Of a stretch of 64,000 nt of DNA, positions 11,040 to 21,327 are shown piece after piece. Positions within the stretch are counted from its first letter, which is position 1. Every line of letters starts with the position of its first letter. The stretch lies in contig OZ024879.1 of the NCBI GenBank assembly GCA_964017185.1, forward strand, positions 30,228,956 through 30,292,955. The letters are read 5' to 3'. Origin of the DNA: Rugalucina vietnamica. Taxonomy: Eukaryota; Mollusca; Bivalvia; Lucinida; Lucinidae. The notes under the pieces were generated by a model. That model saw only the letters and a program-made list of their open reading frames with translations. It was not told the origin of the DNA and made no database searches. A program made the position numbers and the translations under genes.

Positions 11040-11282
11040 ACCCAGTTGTTCAAAGCATTGTTAGCTTAACGATATCGTTAAGACATAAATTTGTTAAGCA
11101 AATATCAGCTAAAGTAACAAATACACTGTTATTTTTTGTTGAAAAAATGTGAGAATCCTTTGCAATGCAAAGGATTCTCACATTTTTTCAACAAAAAATA
11201 ACAGTGTATTTGTAATATTAATGTTTGAAATTTTAGCGAAACGTTAACTAACGACGTCGTTAGTTTTGAACAACTGGCCCCA
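11040..11282. mobile_element. family H MITE with a perfect hairpin
   Basis: Ends are inverted (CCCAGTTGTTCAAAG at 11041 and TTTTGAACAACTGGCCCC at 11264). Inside, 11117-11213 is a perfect palindrome with 48-base arms and a one-base loop. Further copies lie at 22231 and 63138. Confidence 0.85.
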
Positions 11283-11727
11283 GGATTTTAGACATAATCA
11301 TTCTGTAAATGAAATGAAGGCTGCTGTAAAGGATATTCCTATGGGGCATGGAATGAGTACATGTTTCTGCCATGTTGGAGGGTGATCAGGTCAGATACAA
11401 CAGATTCAACACCCAAAAATATCAAACAGTCTGTGATTAAAGAATACAGTTTTAAAAAGACAAGACGGAATTTAACTACCATCTTCATAACGAAAATGAT
11501 TAGCCTGCAGCGCATGTTTCAGCATAATTTGACTCATTTGTGTGCTGTATACATAATAGATACCTTGTGTATTAAATGATGTTTTATGTGCATAAATACA
11601 TGTACGAGTATATGTAAATATTTTCATACCTGACCGAGTTGTTTCACTTCAATATCAAATCATTGCAAATTGGACATGAAACTTTTTCTGTTGCCGACCT
11701 CACATCGAGCACATGTCTGTCAATTGT
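11283..11727. other. intron, no gene seen
   Basis: A 72-codon frame here lacks any domain or splice context. Nothing else recognised. Confidence 0.35.
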
Positions 11728-11920
11728 GTCTACGTTTTGAGGTTAAACGTCCCAGTCATCATCGGGACTGAGCCACATGTTCCAGGGTACTAGCCAGTAT
11801 TCTACGGTGTTAATACGCCTTGCCCAAGGACACAAGACGGTGCCGCTAATGGGGATCAAACTCAGGGCCTCACGCTTCTGTGTCCGATGCCCTATCACTA
11901 TGCAATCGCACCCCCTCCTC
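11728..11920 (-). mobile_element. tRNA-derived SINE, diverged
   Basis: Same plan as the copy at 4003: GAGGTTAAACGTCCCAGTCA at one end and, on the minus strand, a head with TTGATCCCCATTAG (B-box-like) and GCATAGTGATAGGGC. A C-run of 18 follows at 11922-11938. Confidence 0.65.
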
Positions 11921-12099
11921 CTCCCCCCCCCCCCCCCCAACGACGATTTGAACATGAAATATTTGTACAATAATTTTCAGTAAGTGATGAAAAGAAATAT
12001 GCACATTGTACTTGTCACTTGCCTCCTGGAAATTTGCCCATAGCATTAGCTCTTGAACATGGGTATAAAGTGCTAAAGTTACATGTGCCGTGCCATGAG

Positions 12100-12320
12100 A
12101 AGGTACAAGTAGGCAAAGATCAGGAAAAGGCGCAATCAGAAAAAGACTCCCACTCCAAAAACCGAGGCGGGAAAAAACCAAACTAACAATAAAGTACACT
12201 TACCATGAAAACATTTTGTAACCCGAATGAGCAGCTATTTTCCATATAGGTGGCCACTCAGTAACAAAAACTTAACTAATAATATGATAACATACATAAG
12301 GCGCCAACAGCACAAAAATT
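12100..12320 (-). mobile_element. 3' end of the RT retroelement (family C)
   Basis: The minus strand matches the 3' tail of the element at 39757-41400 (GGCGCCTTATG, GAGTGGCCACCTAT, GGTTTTTGGAGTGGGAGTC, ATTGCGCCTTTTCCTGATC, GCCTACTTGTACC). It is a 5'-truncated fragment. Confidence 0.75.
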
Positions 12321-12344
12321 GTAAACAGCAATTTAAATTTTAAA

Positions 12345-12575
12345 ATTGTAAACTGGATTTTCGTCTTTGCGAAAACAAAGGACGCATATAAGCTGTACAG
12401 TAAATGCACAGCTGATCAGCTGATTTTCGCTTCATGTACAGTGCAATCCCTCTTCTTCTTTTAAAAATCCGACATTTCAAGCTTCTAGCCTTCTTTTTTG
12501 AGTGTACGAGTCAATTTGTTGTACCTCATCGGGAAACACTAAAGAATTTTTTTTCTCTATCGCGACTCACACAAT
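12345..12575. mobile_element. family B element before ZE7
   Basis: Family B body (GCGAAAACAAAGGACGC, GCTGATCAGCTGA, AAATCCGACATTTCAAGCTT), ending TCGCGACTCA. The same element at the same place precedes ZE8, so the insertion predates the duplication that made the two exons. Confidence 0.65.
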
Positions 12576-12612
12576 TTATTTATCATTTATTTTAATATTT
12601 ATTTATTTTCAG

Positions 12613-12872
12613 GTCAACTGGTGGCCCATCAACGTGATGTTGCTCTAAAGACGTCATTCCAAGATCAAAGTCCAGCACACAGTGATCCACTTCTGAAAAT
12701 AACGTGTCGTTACTGCTTCAAGCTATTCCAGTCCCCGGCTCACTTGCGGCGACATGAAAAGACTCATACTGGAGAGAAACCTTTCAGTTGTGAGATTTGT
12801 GGAAAATCTTTCAGCACTAAAGATGGTGTGAAATCTCATCAGAGAACTCATATGGATAAATTTAAATTTTGA
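12613..12872 (+). CDS. ZE7: alternative terminal exon, two C2H2 fingers
   Basis: The acceptor TTTATTTTCAG ends at 12612. The exon starts GT in phase 1. A longer linker of about 35 residues (QLVAHQRDVALKTSF at its start) precedes finger 1 (C-R-Y-C-F-K-L-F, helix SPAHLRR) and finger 2 (TKDGVKS), joined by HTGEKPFS. The tail MDKFKF ends in TGA. It is a near-twin of ZE8, with identical finger-2 helix and linker architecture. Possible poly(A) signal AATAAA at 13131. Confidence 0.87.
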
Positions 12873-13148
12873 TTGAAACAGCTATTTGGTGGCTCTTCTA
12901 AAAAGAAAAATGATTCTCTTATGGAAGACGGTAGCATGATTTTGTGCTGGAATGCTCTTTCATGAAAAATCTTAAAATGCGGGAGGATTGACACATATTT
13001 TGATGTGGAGGAAAGAGAAAGTAAAAATGGTTTGGGTTTGATTGTAGTGCCCGTCAGGTGCGTTTATGGTGCTATGCAATAGGAGGGCAAACACAAAGGA
13101 GAGGAGAGAAGATTTTTGGAAAATTGGGATAATAAATGAGCCTTTGTT
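12873..13148. other. 3' flank of ZE7
   Basis: No coding signal. AATAAA at 13131-13136. Confidence 0.4.
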
Positions 13149-13427
13149 CATCAGGAAAACATGTCCGTGTAATGTATACCCCCTTATACCCCACTTTTAT
13201 ATAGCAAATCTGGGGTACGCAGGGGTATACTTATTTTTCTTATTTTTGCTCCAAAACATAGATTATGGGTACTCGTTAGAACCGCCTCGGCGAGGCGGTT
13301 CTAACGTGTACCCACAATCTATGTTTTGAGCAAAAATAAGAAAAATATAAAAAAATTTCCACTGAAATTTTTCAATATTTACAACTTAAAAAATCTCTGT
13401 ATATTGCATGGGCAAGTTTTCGTAATG
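13149..13427 (+). mobile_element. family A fold-back element, full length
   Basis: Best-preserved copy. It starts CATCAGGAAAACATGTCCG, has GGGGTACGCAGGGGTATAC, and a centre where GAACCGCCTCGGC meets GAGGCGGTTCTAAC as an inverted repeat. It ends TTGCATGGGCAAGTTTTCG, TAATG. Length 279 with no coding capacity: a MITE. Confidence 0.9.
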
Positions 13428-13439
13428 TTGAGAAAACAA

Positions 13440-13645
13440 GCAATCTTGGTTCCGTCTAGTTTTGACACAAACGAACTTTACAGCTGCAGAAGCAGACTTG
13501 GAGTATGCAATTTTGCATTTTGCGAAGAGAAGGGATTGTACTATCAGTGTAGCGAAAACGAAGATGCTCATCAGTTTCGTGGTTGCCGCGAAGCTGGTCT
13601 GTGCCTTTGTTTTCGCATATGCAAACTGATGGTTTTCTGATGCGC
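13440..13645. mobile_element. family B element, diverged
   Basis: GTAGCGAAAACGAAGATGCT, CGCGAAGCTGGTCTGTGCC, TTTGTTTTCGCATATGCAAA. Central inverted repeat partly lost. Confidence 0.6.
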
Positions 13646-13748
13646 AAATAAAGTTGGAAGCTTTCTACTACTGTTGTAAGGCCTTGTGAAATTTGTATCA
13701 AGTGAAACAATGGGAGAGAACCTTACAAATATCTCAGGGGAAATATTC

Positions 13749-13901
13749 CATCAGGAAAACATGTCCATTGAATTAATACCCCCTCATACTCCACTTTTAT
13801 ATAGTAAAACTGGGGTATGCAGGGGTAAAACTTTTTTTCTTATTTTTTGCTTCAAAACATAGATTGTTGGTACTCGTTAGAACCGCCTCGATGAGACGAG
13901 T
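13749..13901 (+). mobile_element. family A element, truncated
   Basis: Starts CATCAGGAAAACATGTCC and runs to GAACCGCCTCGATGAGACG, then is cut. Only the left half remains. Confidence 0.75.
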
Positions 13902-14062
13902 TGTTCATGTTGGGCTCTGTGTTAATATTTTGTTATGTTCTTGTACTTCCTTTAATATATTCAAATATGACAACTGAATCAGAATCATGTCCAATTTGTT
14001 CTTATGAAGCAATCAACTATTACGTGTAGCACGTTTCTTTCAAAAAGATTTGATAATCAAAT

Positions 14063-14288
14063 TAGCCGCCTCATGAGAAAACCAACAATTTGCATTTGCA
14101 AAAAATAAAGGCGAAGATCAGCTTCGCAGTAACTGCGAAGCTGATCAGCGCCTTTTATTTTCGTTTCACGGATAATACTGTTCCTCTACTTTATAAATCC
14201 GAAATTTACAGTCTCTAGCCATCTTCTGTGCCTGTGTTTGTATCGGACCTTTTCAAAAACTATTGTTGGTTTTAACATGAGGCGGCTC
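14063..14288. mobile_element. family B element, near full length
   Basis: AGCCGCCTCATGAGAAAACC at the left and ACATGAGGCGGCT at the right as terminal inverted repeats. Inside is the GAAGATCAGCTTCGCAGTAA, CTGCGAAGCTGATCAGCG inverted pair and the AAATCCGAAATTTACAG block. Confidence 0.8.
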
Positions 14289-14447
14289 AAATATTCTTGC
14301 GTCCATTTTTACTATTTCTGCAAATTCAGGAAGTGTGTTTGGTGAAAGAAATGTGCACTTAGTGCCAGTAGTCTGCGTCTGGTAGGCTTGTCAATGGTCT
14401 TTGCCTCTGACTGTCAATATGATGCAATAATCAACATTTAAATAACA

Positions 14448-14673
14448 TGAGCCGCATCATGAGAAAACAAGATTTTTGCCTACTGGAAAACAAAGATGCA
14501 GCTCAGCTGTGTAGCTGATCATACCCTTTGTTTTCGCTTCATAAATAGTACAGTCCCCTCTTCTTCTTGGATAGAGAATGTCAAGCTTCTTGTCATCTTC
14601 TACGATTGTAGAAGCTAGTTTGTGTTGAACCTGGGCAAAAACACCGAAGGCTTGTTTTCTCTTGCGCGGCTCA
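14448..14673. mobile_element. family B element 22 bases from ZE8
   Basis: TGAGCCGCATCATGAGAAAAC start, GCTCAGCTGTGTAGCTGATC centre, end CTTGCGCGGCTCA. It abuts the pyrimidine tract of ZE8 (TTAATTATTTTTTCAG). The orthologous copy precedes ZE7. Confidence 0.8.
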
Positions 14674-14695
14674 CACAATTTAATTATTTTTTCAG

Positions 14696-14955
14696 ATCAG
14701 CCGGTGGCCCATCAGCTTACTGTTGCTCTAAAGAAGCCTACCCAACAACTAAGTTCAGCACAGACTGACCAGCTTCTGAAAACAATGTGTCGTTACTGCT
14801 TCAAGCTATTCCAGTCCCCGGCTCACGTAAGGCGTCATGAGAAGACTCATACTGGAGAGAAACCTTACAGTTGTGAGATCTGTGGAAAATCTTTCAGCAC
14901 TAAAGATGGTGTGAAATCTCACCAAATCACACACATGGATAAATTTAAAATTTGA
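14696..14955 (+). CDS. ZE8: alternative terminal exon, two C2H2 fingers
   Basis: The acceptor ATTTTTTCAG ends at 14695. The exon starts AT in phase 1, then QPVAHQLTVALKKPT and the rest of a 37-residue linker. Finger 1 (C-R-Y-C-F-K-L-F, helix SPAHVRR) and finger 2 (TKDGVKS) have all ligands. The tail MDKFKI ends in TGA. Tandem duplicate of ZE7. AATAAA at 15005 is a close poly(A) candidate. The reading frame upstream of 14696 runs into family B sequence and is not coding. Confidence 0.87.
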
Positions 14956-15056
14956 TGAAAATAACACATTTTCTTGCAACTGTATATTAGTTACTGATCA
15001 TATGAATAAATGTTTATCAAATCACGATAGTATCTGTAGTTACAAAATGACGAGAG

Positions 15057-15161
15057 ACTGGAGAGAAACCTTACAGTTGTGAGATATGTGGAAAATCTTT
15101 CAGCACAAAATATGGTGTGAAATCTCACCAGATTACTCGTATGGATAAGTTTAAATTATGA
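15057..15161 (+). pseudogene. finger-2-only copy of ZE8, first of four
   Basis: An open stretch reads [18 protein letters not shown] and on to MDKFKL and TGA, closely matching ZE8. Finger 1 and the acceptor are absent, and the last zinc-ligand His is Arg (QITR for QITH). Confidence 0.8.
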
Positions 15162-15241
15162 TTTAAATAACAGCTTCTTTTCTTCTAGACGGATCCCGTG
15201 ACTCAATGAGTTACATTTGACAACAGAGCATATAGTTCTAG

Positions 15242-15351
15242 TATCAGGATCCATACTGGAAAGAAACCTAACAAATGTGATATATATGGGACATCTTTCA
15301 GCACTTAAGATGGGGTGAAATCTCACCAGAAAATACACATGGATTAACTTG
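15242..15351 (+). pseudogene. finger-2-only copy of ZE8, second
   Basis: HTGKKPNKCDIYGTSF with the second Cys lost to Tyr, then TAA in the helix. The MD-LEF tail region and TGA are still recognisable. Confidence 0.75.
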
Positions 15352-15429
15352 AATTTTGATTTAATAGTTACTTATCTTGTAAATACACCATATAGCAAGT
15401 ATGCGAATTTTTGTGTAACACATTCGAAA

Positions 15430-15568
15430 GAGATGATAATAACCATACTGGAGAGAAACCTTAACTGGAGAGAAACCTTACAGATGTGAGGTCTGTTGGA
15501 AATCATTCCCTACATAAGAGGGTGTGATATCACTCCAGATAACACCCATTGGGAAACTTCAATTTTGA
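15430..15568 (+). pseudogene. finger-2-only copy of ZE8, third
   Basis: Carries ACTGGAGAGAAACCTTA twice in a row (15448 and 15464), then CEVCWKSFPT-like residues and a TAA. A 16-base slip duplication broke the linker. Confidence 0.75.
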
Positions 15569-15689
15569 TCGAAATAATCTTTTTTTATATGCTTTTATTA
15601 TATATATAGTATGGATAATTTTGAAACAGCTGAAAATAGTAGTCAAATTTTGTGCTTAAGTTGCAACTATTGAGTGACTAGCTCAGAAC

Positions 15690-15804
15690 CAAAGAACTAA
15701 GAATCCATATCGGAGAAAAACCTTGCAGTTGTGGGAAATCATTTAGCACCAAAAATGATGTGGAATCTCAACAGGTTACGCACATGGATAAACTTAAATT
15801 TTGA
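15690..15804 (+). pseudogene. finger-2-only copy of ZE8, fourth
   Basis: Degraded linker (ATCCATATCGGAGAAAAACC), then a knuckle shortened by deletion, and the MDKLKF tail with TGA. With the three copies before it this makes a tandem run at roughly 190-260-base steps. Confidence 0.75.
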
Positions 15805-15961
15805 TTGAAACAGCTTATGTTCTTTTTTAAAAGGTTTGACTTGCTTGTGTAATATGTCAAGTTGATTGTGTGCAGGGATATTCAGATGACATTTTCTATT
15901 AAATGAAATGACATGACATTTAATGGTTTTGAATAGACAAAACAAATGTACATAGTGATCG

Positions 15962-15962
<1 letters not shown>

Positions 15963-15995
<33 letters not shown>
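15963..15995. repeat. (TGTC)n microsatellite
   Basis: Eight consecutive TGTC units. Confidence 0.95.
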
Positions 15996-16019
15996 GTTTA
16001 GCCTGTAGAATGTTCTGCA

Positions 16020-16297
16020 CATTATGAAAACATGCCCATATGATATACAGTAATTTTTTCAGGTCAAAAATCGATAATTTTCAGAGGATTTTTTTTTTAT
16101 ATTTTTCTTATTTTTGCTCAAAACATAGATTGTGGGTACAAGTTAGAACCGCCTCGCCGAGGCGGTTCTAACGAGTACCCACAATCTATGTTTTGGAGCA
16201 AAAATAAGAAAAATAGGTATACCCTTGCATACCCCAGTTTTACTATATAAAAGTGGGGTTTAAGGGGGTATTCATTGCACGGACATGTTTTCGTGAG
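16020..16297 (-). mobile_element. family A fold-back element, near full length
   Basis: CATTATGAAAACATGCCCAT start, then GAACCGCCTCGCC and GAGGCGGTTCTAACGAG as a perfect central palindrome, then AGGTATACCCTTGC and CACGGACATGTTTTCGTGAG at the end. Confidence 0.88.
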
Positions 16298-16375
16298 AGA
16301 TGTCCAATGCAGTTAAGTAAGAATGGAGAAAACATCCAGTTGAATAACCTTAGTTTTATGAAAGTCTCTAACCTT

Positions 16376-18085
16376 GGGGGGGGGGGGGGGGTAAACTACC
16401 TATATATGACGTAGTAGGGATGTGCCGCCCGAATAGTCCCGTTTTTCAGCCTCGCCAGATATATGAATGGGTTACCTTTTTCAAGTAAAAATATATGAAT
16501 GGCCCCATTTTTCCATATTTAGTCTATGAATGACCAATTTTTTCGGACATCGCATGTTTGAGAGCACTTTTTTGCTGACATTCACTGCTCAGAAAGTCGA
16601 AATATTTGCATATAATTAATTGTGTATAGGTCAAAATTTTGTACAATCAAATATATGAATTGGTCACTTTTTTCGAAGGCATGAAATATGAATGGGTCCC
16701 TTTTTTCGATTACCGACGGGTCAGCTAAGATCAGATGACAATTTTAAATTTACTAAGTGTTATGCGGTTGGGTAATGAAAACGTCAACACTAATATACTT
16801 ATGCTGACTTGCAGGATGTCAAGATCAATTTATTCTAACTGGCCTAAAAAACTCATGTTAATTGGACAAGCCATTTTTTCACAGTATAATTTTATATAGC
16901 CAAAAATACCCCCAAAACAGGTGTTATACTGTCTCACTTGAAAATTGCTTCTTTTTATGGGTATGAGGGATTGGAACTGACACTTTATGCGCATATAAAA
17001 TATTTTGTGGCTAGTAAACGATCATATCCCATTTATTCTGCCGTTTATTTGAATGGGCTACGACTATTTGTTTTTGAGTTATGCCATGATTACTAAAGCT
17101 GATGACGTGTGCCAAACTGAGATATTTTAAAGTGAGAACGGAGTGACATGCCTGATAAGTCAGACTGTTACATCCAATTCTACTTTCAATGGGTTATAAA
17201 CAGTATTTGGACATACCTAATCAGTAAAAATAACCAGTAGTGTGGCTTACTTATATCGCTGGATATAAATTTATATCCCAAAGTACTGAGGACAATGTAA
17301 AGAAAAAGTGTCCTGTCCGTAACCCATACATTACATCTATGACGTCTTATACTTCTGGAAGTTCAAAACCACATTGGGGGATGGAGTCTTCAGAACTGAT
17401 AATTGTCATGAGAAAAATATTATACCAACGCCAATGACAATGTAGAATTATGGAATTTTTATTTCGGTCAAAAATGTCCTGTCCGTAGAGAAAAAATCGA
17501 CAACAAAAAGTGTAAAATTTCTTAAACCAATAAACCAAGAGTCATCAAATTTCACATGAAGCATACTTTTATCAGGACAAAACTTTTATTAGAATATAGG
17601 GTGGAATGGATTAAAACTCTTGTTACCATGGCAACGGATAGGTCCCATAGGGTTATAATGGCGAAAACAAAGTTTTCTTATTTTCTAGCTAGCTATTAAT
17701 CTTATTCTGTCCAAACTTATTTGTAACCAGGGTATACACATCAGCTTTAATTATATTATGTTTCGGCCAAATCCGATTCCTAAATAAAAAGTTACCTCCC
17801 CTTTCTTAAATTTTCATGATTTTTGAAGATGAAATAATGTTTTGGATATAACGGAATTTTGTGGCAAAGAATGATAAAAAGGTATATATTTTCCGAAACT
17901 GTATGACCAACAGATTTTGGAAAAAGTGGAACAAAGCCAAGGGTACAACTTTGACAAAAAACCTCCGAAAACAGGTGAGACAAAAATTTGCCTCTGATCG
18001 TAGCTGAGACGCATATATATGAATTGGGTATGTTTTAAAGTATCGGGCGGCACGTCCGTACCAAAATTACCTCCTAGTTAACTAG

Positions 18086-18122
<37 letters not shown>
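16376..18122. mobile_element. 1.75-kb element bounded by G16 and C33 runs
   Basis: A run of 16 G opens it and a run of 33 C closes it. Just inside are inverted copies of TCGGGCGGCAC(A/G)TCC(C/G)TA (near 16430 and 18040). AGTCTCTAAC before and AGTCTCTTAC after look like a target duplication. The left arm repeats an ATATGAATGG(G/T) motif with T-runs at least five times. There is no long reading frame, so I call it a non-autonomous element. A GTTACCATGGCAAC site lies at about 17621. Confidence 0.65.
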
Positions 18123-18123
<1 letters not shown>

Positions 18124-18229
18124 AGTCTCTTACTTATTAGAAAGTACATGTGTATATAAAGTAATAAAACGTTTAATGTGTCTGTCAAGCTTGACTATAA
18201 AAGATGTAACTACAAACCTTCAGACTTTT

Positions 18230-18545
18230 GCATGATGTGAAAAAAGGCTATTCACCTAGGAGAAAAACTTGCATAAATCATTACGAAAACATGCCCATGC
18301 AATAAACAGAGAATTTTTTAAGAAGAAAAAATGATAATTTCATTGGAAAATTTTAGATATTTTTCTTATTTTTGCTCAAAACATAGATTGTGGGTACACG
18401 TTAGAACCGCCTCGCCGAGGCGGTTCTAACGAGTACCCACAATTTATGTTTTGCAGCAAAAATAAGAAAAATAGGTATACCCCTGCGTACCCCAGTTTTG
18501 CTATATTCGCCCAGGAGAAAACCTTGCATAAATGTCAGTAAAAAC
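18230..18545 (+). pseudogene. faint zinc-finger linker remnants around a family A copy
   Basis: ATTCACCTAGGAGAAAAACTTGC before the insert and ATTCGCCCAGGAGAAAACCTTGC after it (each given here only as a degraded form of the ATTCATACTGGAGAGAAACC linker) flank the element at 18279-18507. The second half looks like a duplicated edge. Weak. Confidence 0.35.
18279..18507 (-). mobile_element. family A element, right end missing
   Basis: CATTACGAAAACATGCCC start, full central palindrome (GAACCGCCTCGCCGAGGCGG), AGGTATACCCCTGCGTAC, then cut at 18507. Confidence 0.85.
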
Positions 18546-18602
18546 ACTCTTGTATTACGTTGGTCTTAAAACGTTGATGGAAGCCACTGTACATGCACTT
18601 TG

Positions 18603-18748
18603 CATTACGAAAACTTGCCCATGCAATATACAGAACAGAGATTTTTAAAGTTGTAAAATATGAATATTTTCAGAAGAAAAATTTGATATTTTTTTCTTAT
18701 TTTTGCTCAAAACATAGATTGTGGGTACACATTAGAACCGCCTCGCTA
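18603..18748 (-). mobile_element. family A element, left half
   Basis: CATTACGAAAACTTGCCCAT start to GAACCGCCTCGCTAAG, where retroelement-related sequence takes over. Confidence 0.8.
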
Positions 18749-18845
18749 AGATTCAAAACAGGGGATAACATTTATTTTAGGAATATAAATAAGTATCAAA
18801 TCTTGGATGAATGCTACAAATTGTAGAATTTTGGTAGATAAGGAG

Positions 18846-19796
18846 CTTAAACCTTTTCTAAATTTTATCGTAGACACTATGAATTGATTTCCAAATAATG
18901 TTGGGTTAAAAAGGCTTTTAAGTTAGGGCCTTTCGGAACCTGAATTTTATGGTGACATGGTTTACAAATTTTAGAATCTTATAGGAATTAATGATTTTTC
19001 TTTTCAGTTCAGAAAAATCATAACACGTTACAGACGTATAAGTTATAACTTGAATGTTATACGACAGTCTGCATGCTTAGTTTTTAACCCAATCATGGTT
19101 GATAACTATGCTGCCTTCTTTAATTGCACGCCGGTGGGTCGGGCGTCAGACTCTATGATGGCCCCGACTTAAAGCTATTCAATTTAGTTGGTTGTCACCG
19201 GAGCTTCTTGTCTGTTGCATGGCCCACCGGGGTCCAACTGGTGTTTTTCTTATGCTCCGGAGTTAGTAGGTTATTCGGCGCCCAGGGATCTCTCAATCTG
19301 TGAGTCCTTGTTTTTGATTCATCATGATGTTTATCATGATTTATTTGTTTGTTCTTGATGATTCATTGACTAGTTAGAGATTCACCACGAGGGCCGAAGA
19401 ACTAACTAAATGTTATGAACCACTGCAGAAGCTGAGGGTGAGGTTAGGATTCTGTAAAACCGGTTTAAGCCTGACAGTAACTTTGTGTTACTGATCGTTC
19501 CAAGGCGATACTTCTGTGGTGGTTCTTTTTGTTTTATGTCTTGGTGTTATTTTTTTTTTTGTGCTGTGGGCGCCTTATGTATGTTTTCATATTTTTAATT
19601 AAGTTAAGGTAACTGAGTGGCCACCTATTGGGAAAATAGCTGCTCATTCGGCTTACGATATGTTTCATGGTATAAGTACCTAATTGTTCGTTTGGTCTTT
19701 TCCCATCTCGGTTTTTGGAGTGGGAATCTTATTCTGATTGCGCCTTTTCCTGATCTTTGCCTACGTGTACCCTTTCTAATTTTCCAAAAAAAAAAA
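18846..19796 (+). mobile_element. family C RT retroelement, 5'-truncated copy
   Basis: Matches 40440-41390 (CTAAATTTTATCGTAGACAC, TTTAATTGCACGCCGGTGGG, GATGGCCCCGACTTAAAG). The coding part is frameshifted. The end GCCTACGTGTACC... with an A-run at 19786-19798 marks the 3' terminus. Confidence 0.85.
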
Positions 19797-19903
19797 AAGT
19801 GGTAAAGCAATAATATCTGCTATGAAATAATCAGAAGCACAGAAAAACATCAAAATTGCAGCCCTTGTATCTTTATTAAAGGATTTAGTAGCTTGAAGAG
19901 ATA

Positions 19904-20120
19904 TGAGCCTGTGCGTGAGAAAACAAAACCAGGTCGGACACAAACCGGGCTGTACAATCACAGAAGAAGGTTAAAAGCTTGAAATTTAGGATTTATAAAG
20001 AAGAGGAATTATCCTATCCGAGTAGCGAAAACAAAGGCGCTGATCGGTTTCGCAGTTACTGCTGATCTGCGTCTTTGTTTTCGCCCAAACATTTTGTTGG
20101 TTTTCTTATGCAGTGGCTCA
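19904..20120. mobile_element. family B element
   Basis: TGAGCCTGTGCGTGAGAAAAC at the left and TTATGCAGTGGCTCA at the right. GTAGCGAAAACAAAGGCGCT and its inverted partner lie inside. Confidence 0.75.
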
Positions 20121-20406
20121 TATGATATAGCTGAATGTTTTATAAAGTGGGTTTTATTTTCCATATTTTATTTTCTTGTATTATGGCATACGTGAAATGG
20201 GCATAAAACAAATTGTTTCTGGTGCTTATGATCCAAGCAGAGCATTTTGTGAGTTATTGGTGAAAGAAATAAATGCATTTTGGTTCAAAACTTAAAACAT
20301 CTCATATTGTTTCCCAGCCGAGGCTTAGAAATAGACAAATGTCATTAGGTAAGTATATTTCTCTCATTATCGCTTAAAATGATAATGATAATGTTTCATT
20401 TTACAG
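20121..20406. other. intron before the BEN module
   Basis: Non-coding. Ends in a weak pyrimidine tract (TGTTTCATTTTACAG). A strong-looking donor GTAAGT at 20349 has no credible exon before it. Confidence 0.4.
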
Positions 20407-20513
20407 GTCAGTCAATATCTCCATGGGTAAACGACAAAAAATACTATTCAATGCATGACCAAAATGGCCACTACTACTCAAGCAGAGGACAAAAGATTGA
20501 CAGATGTGATTAT
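20407..20513 (+). CDS. BEN module exon a (linker)
   Basis: The acceptor CATTTTACAG ends at 20406. The exon opens GT in phase 1, exactly as the zinc-finger exons do. It encodes 35 codons (QSISPWVNDKKYYSMHD at the start, Tyr-rich) and ends at ...GATTAT with donor GTGAGT at 20514, phase 0. No known domain is seen. It joins in frame to exon b at 21328. It marks the BEN tail as another choice for the same upstream donor. Confidence 0.7.
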
Positions 20514-20540
20514 GTGAGTTTTATTTGACCATTTTATTCG

Positions 20541-21000
20541 CATTATGCACCAGTCATTTGTATCCCCGGTTCCCCTAGGGCCGGGGAATAGCGGGGCTTT
20601 AAACTTTTCAACTTTTAAAGCCCCGATATATAAAAGCCCGGCCCTGCGGGGTCAGATTTGTGGTAAAATTCCTGCTAATAGCCCCGGTTCCCTGAATGGT
20701 AAAACGTATGTGAAACAACTGCTGGAAGTTTTTTTATGAAAAATATGGGATATGGTTTTGAATTTCTGCATGCAAATGTACAGGCTCATCTGCAGTAATT
20801 AAAAATTGTTAAACTGTAACTAATATCTAATTTAAATGAAATTGACCGTGTATTGGCGGGAAATTAAAACCCCGGCACATCTTCGGCACTGCCAGGACTG
20901 ACTCATCAGAGGTTAAATCCTGGCACTTTAGCCCGCTGTGTCCCCGCTATCCCCAGCCCCAGGGGGAGGGGGGCGGTGATACAAATAACTGGTGCATTAT
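20541..21000. mobile_element. GC-rich MITE inside the BEN intron
   Basis: Inverted ends: TGCACCAGTCATTTGTATCC at 20546 and GATACAAATAACTGGTGCA at 20979. The flanking ATTAT is possibly duplicated. GC content is much higher than the surroundings (CCCCGG blocks). No coding capacity. Confidence 0.75.
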
Positions 21001-21104
21001 ATTCAAACCATTTAACAAACACATATAAAGCGTTTTGAATTAAATACATTTTTAGACTTTGACACTGTTCGCACACAAACGAGGTTATAAAGTTTATGTA
21101 AAGA

Positions 21105-21262
21105 GAAGCGCGGTGGATTGGTGGTTCGATACACACCGGCTGCACAGTGTTATGTCCTTGAGAAAGGCACATTAACTCCCGCAGTACAGGTAAATGCACA
21201 GGCTTCGTCCTGATATACCTGACAGTTTGTTGACTGGGACGTTAAACCTCAATACAAACAAT
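21105..21262 (+). mobile_element. SINE, plus orientation, head truncated
   Basis: GGTGGTTCGATACACACC (B-box-like), CTTGAGAAAGGCACATTAAC, then the tail GACTGGGACGTTAAACCTCA. Same family as 4003-4225. Confidence 0.7.
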
Positions 21263-21327
21263 CAAACATATATGCGAAATGATACTTTAAATATCACCAT
21301 ATTACTGGCTGTCCATTTTGTCCCCAG

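Noticed and set aside
20318-20348. Small exon between TTGTTTCCCAG and a strong GTAAGT donor
   Set aside because: In phase 1 it meets TAG at the third codon, and it is only 31 bases long.
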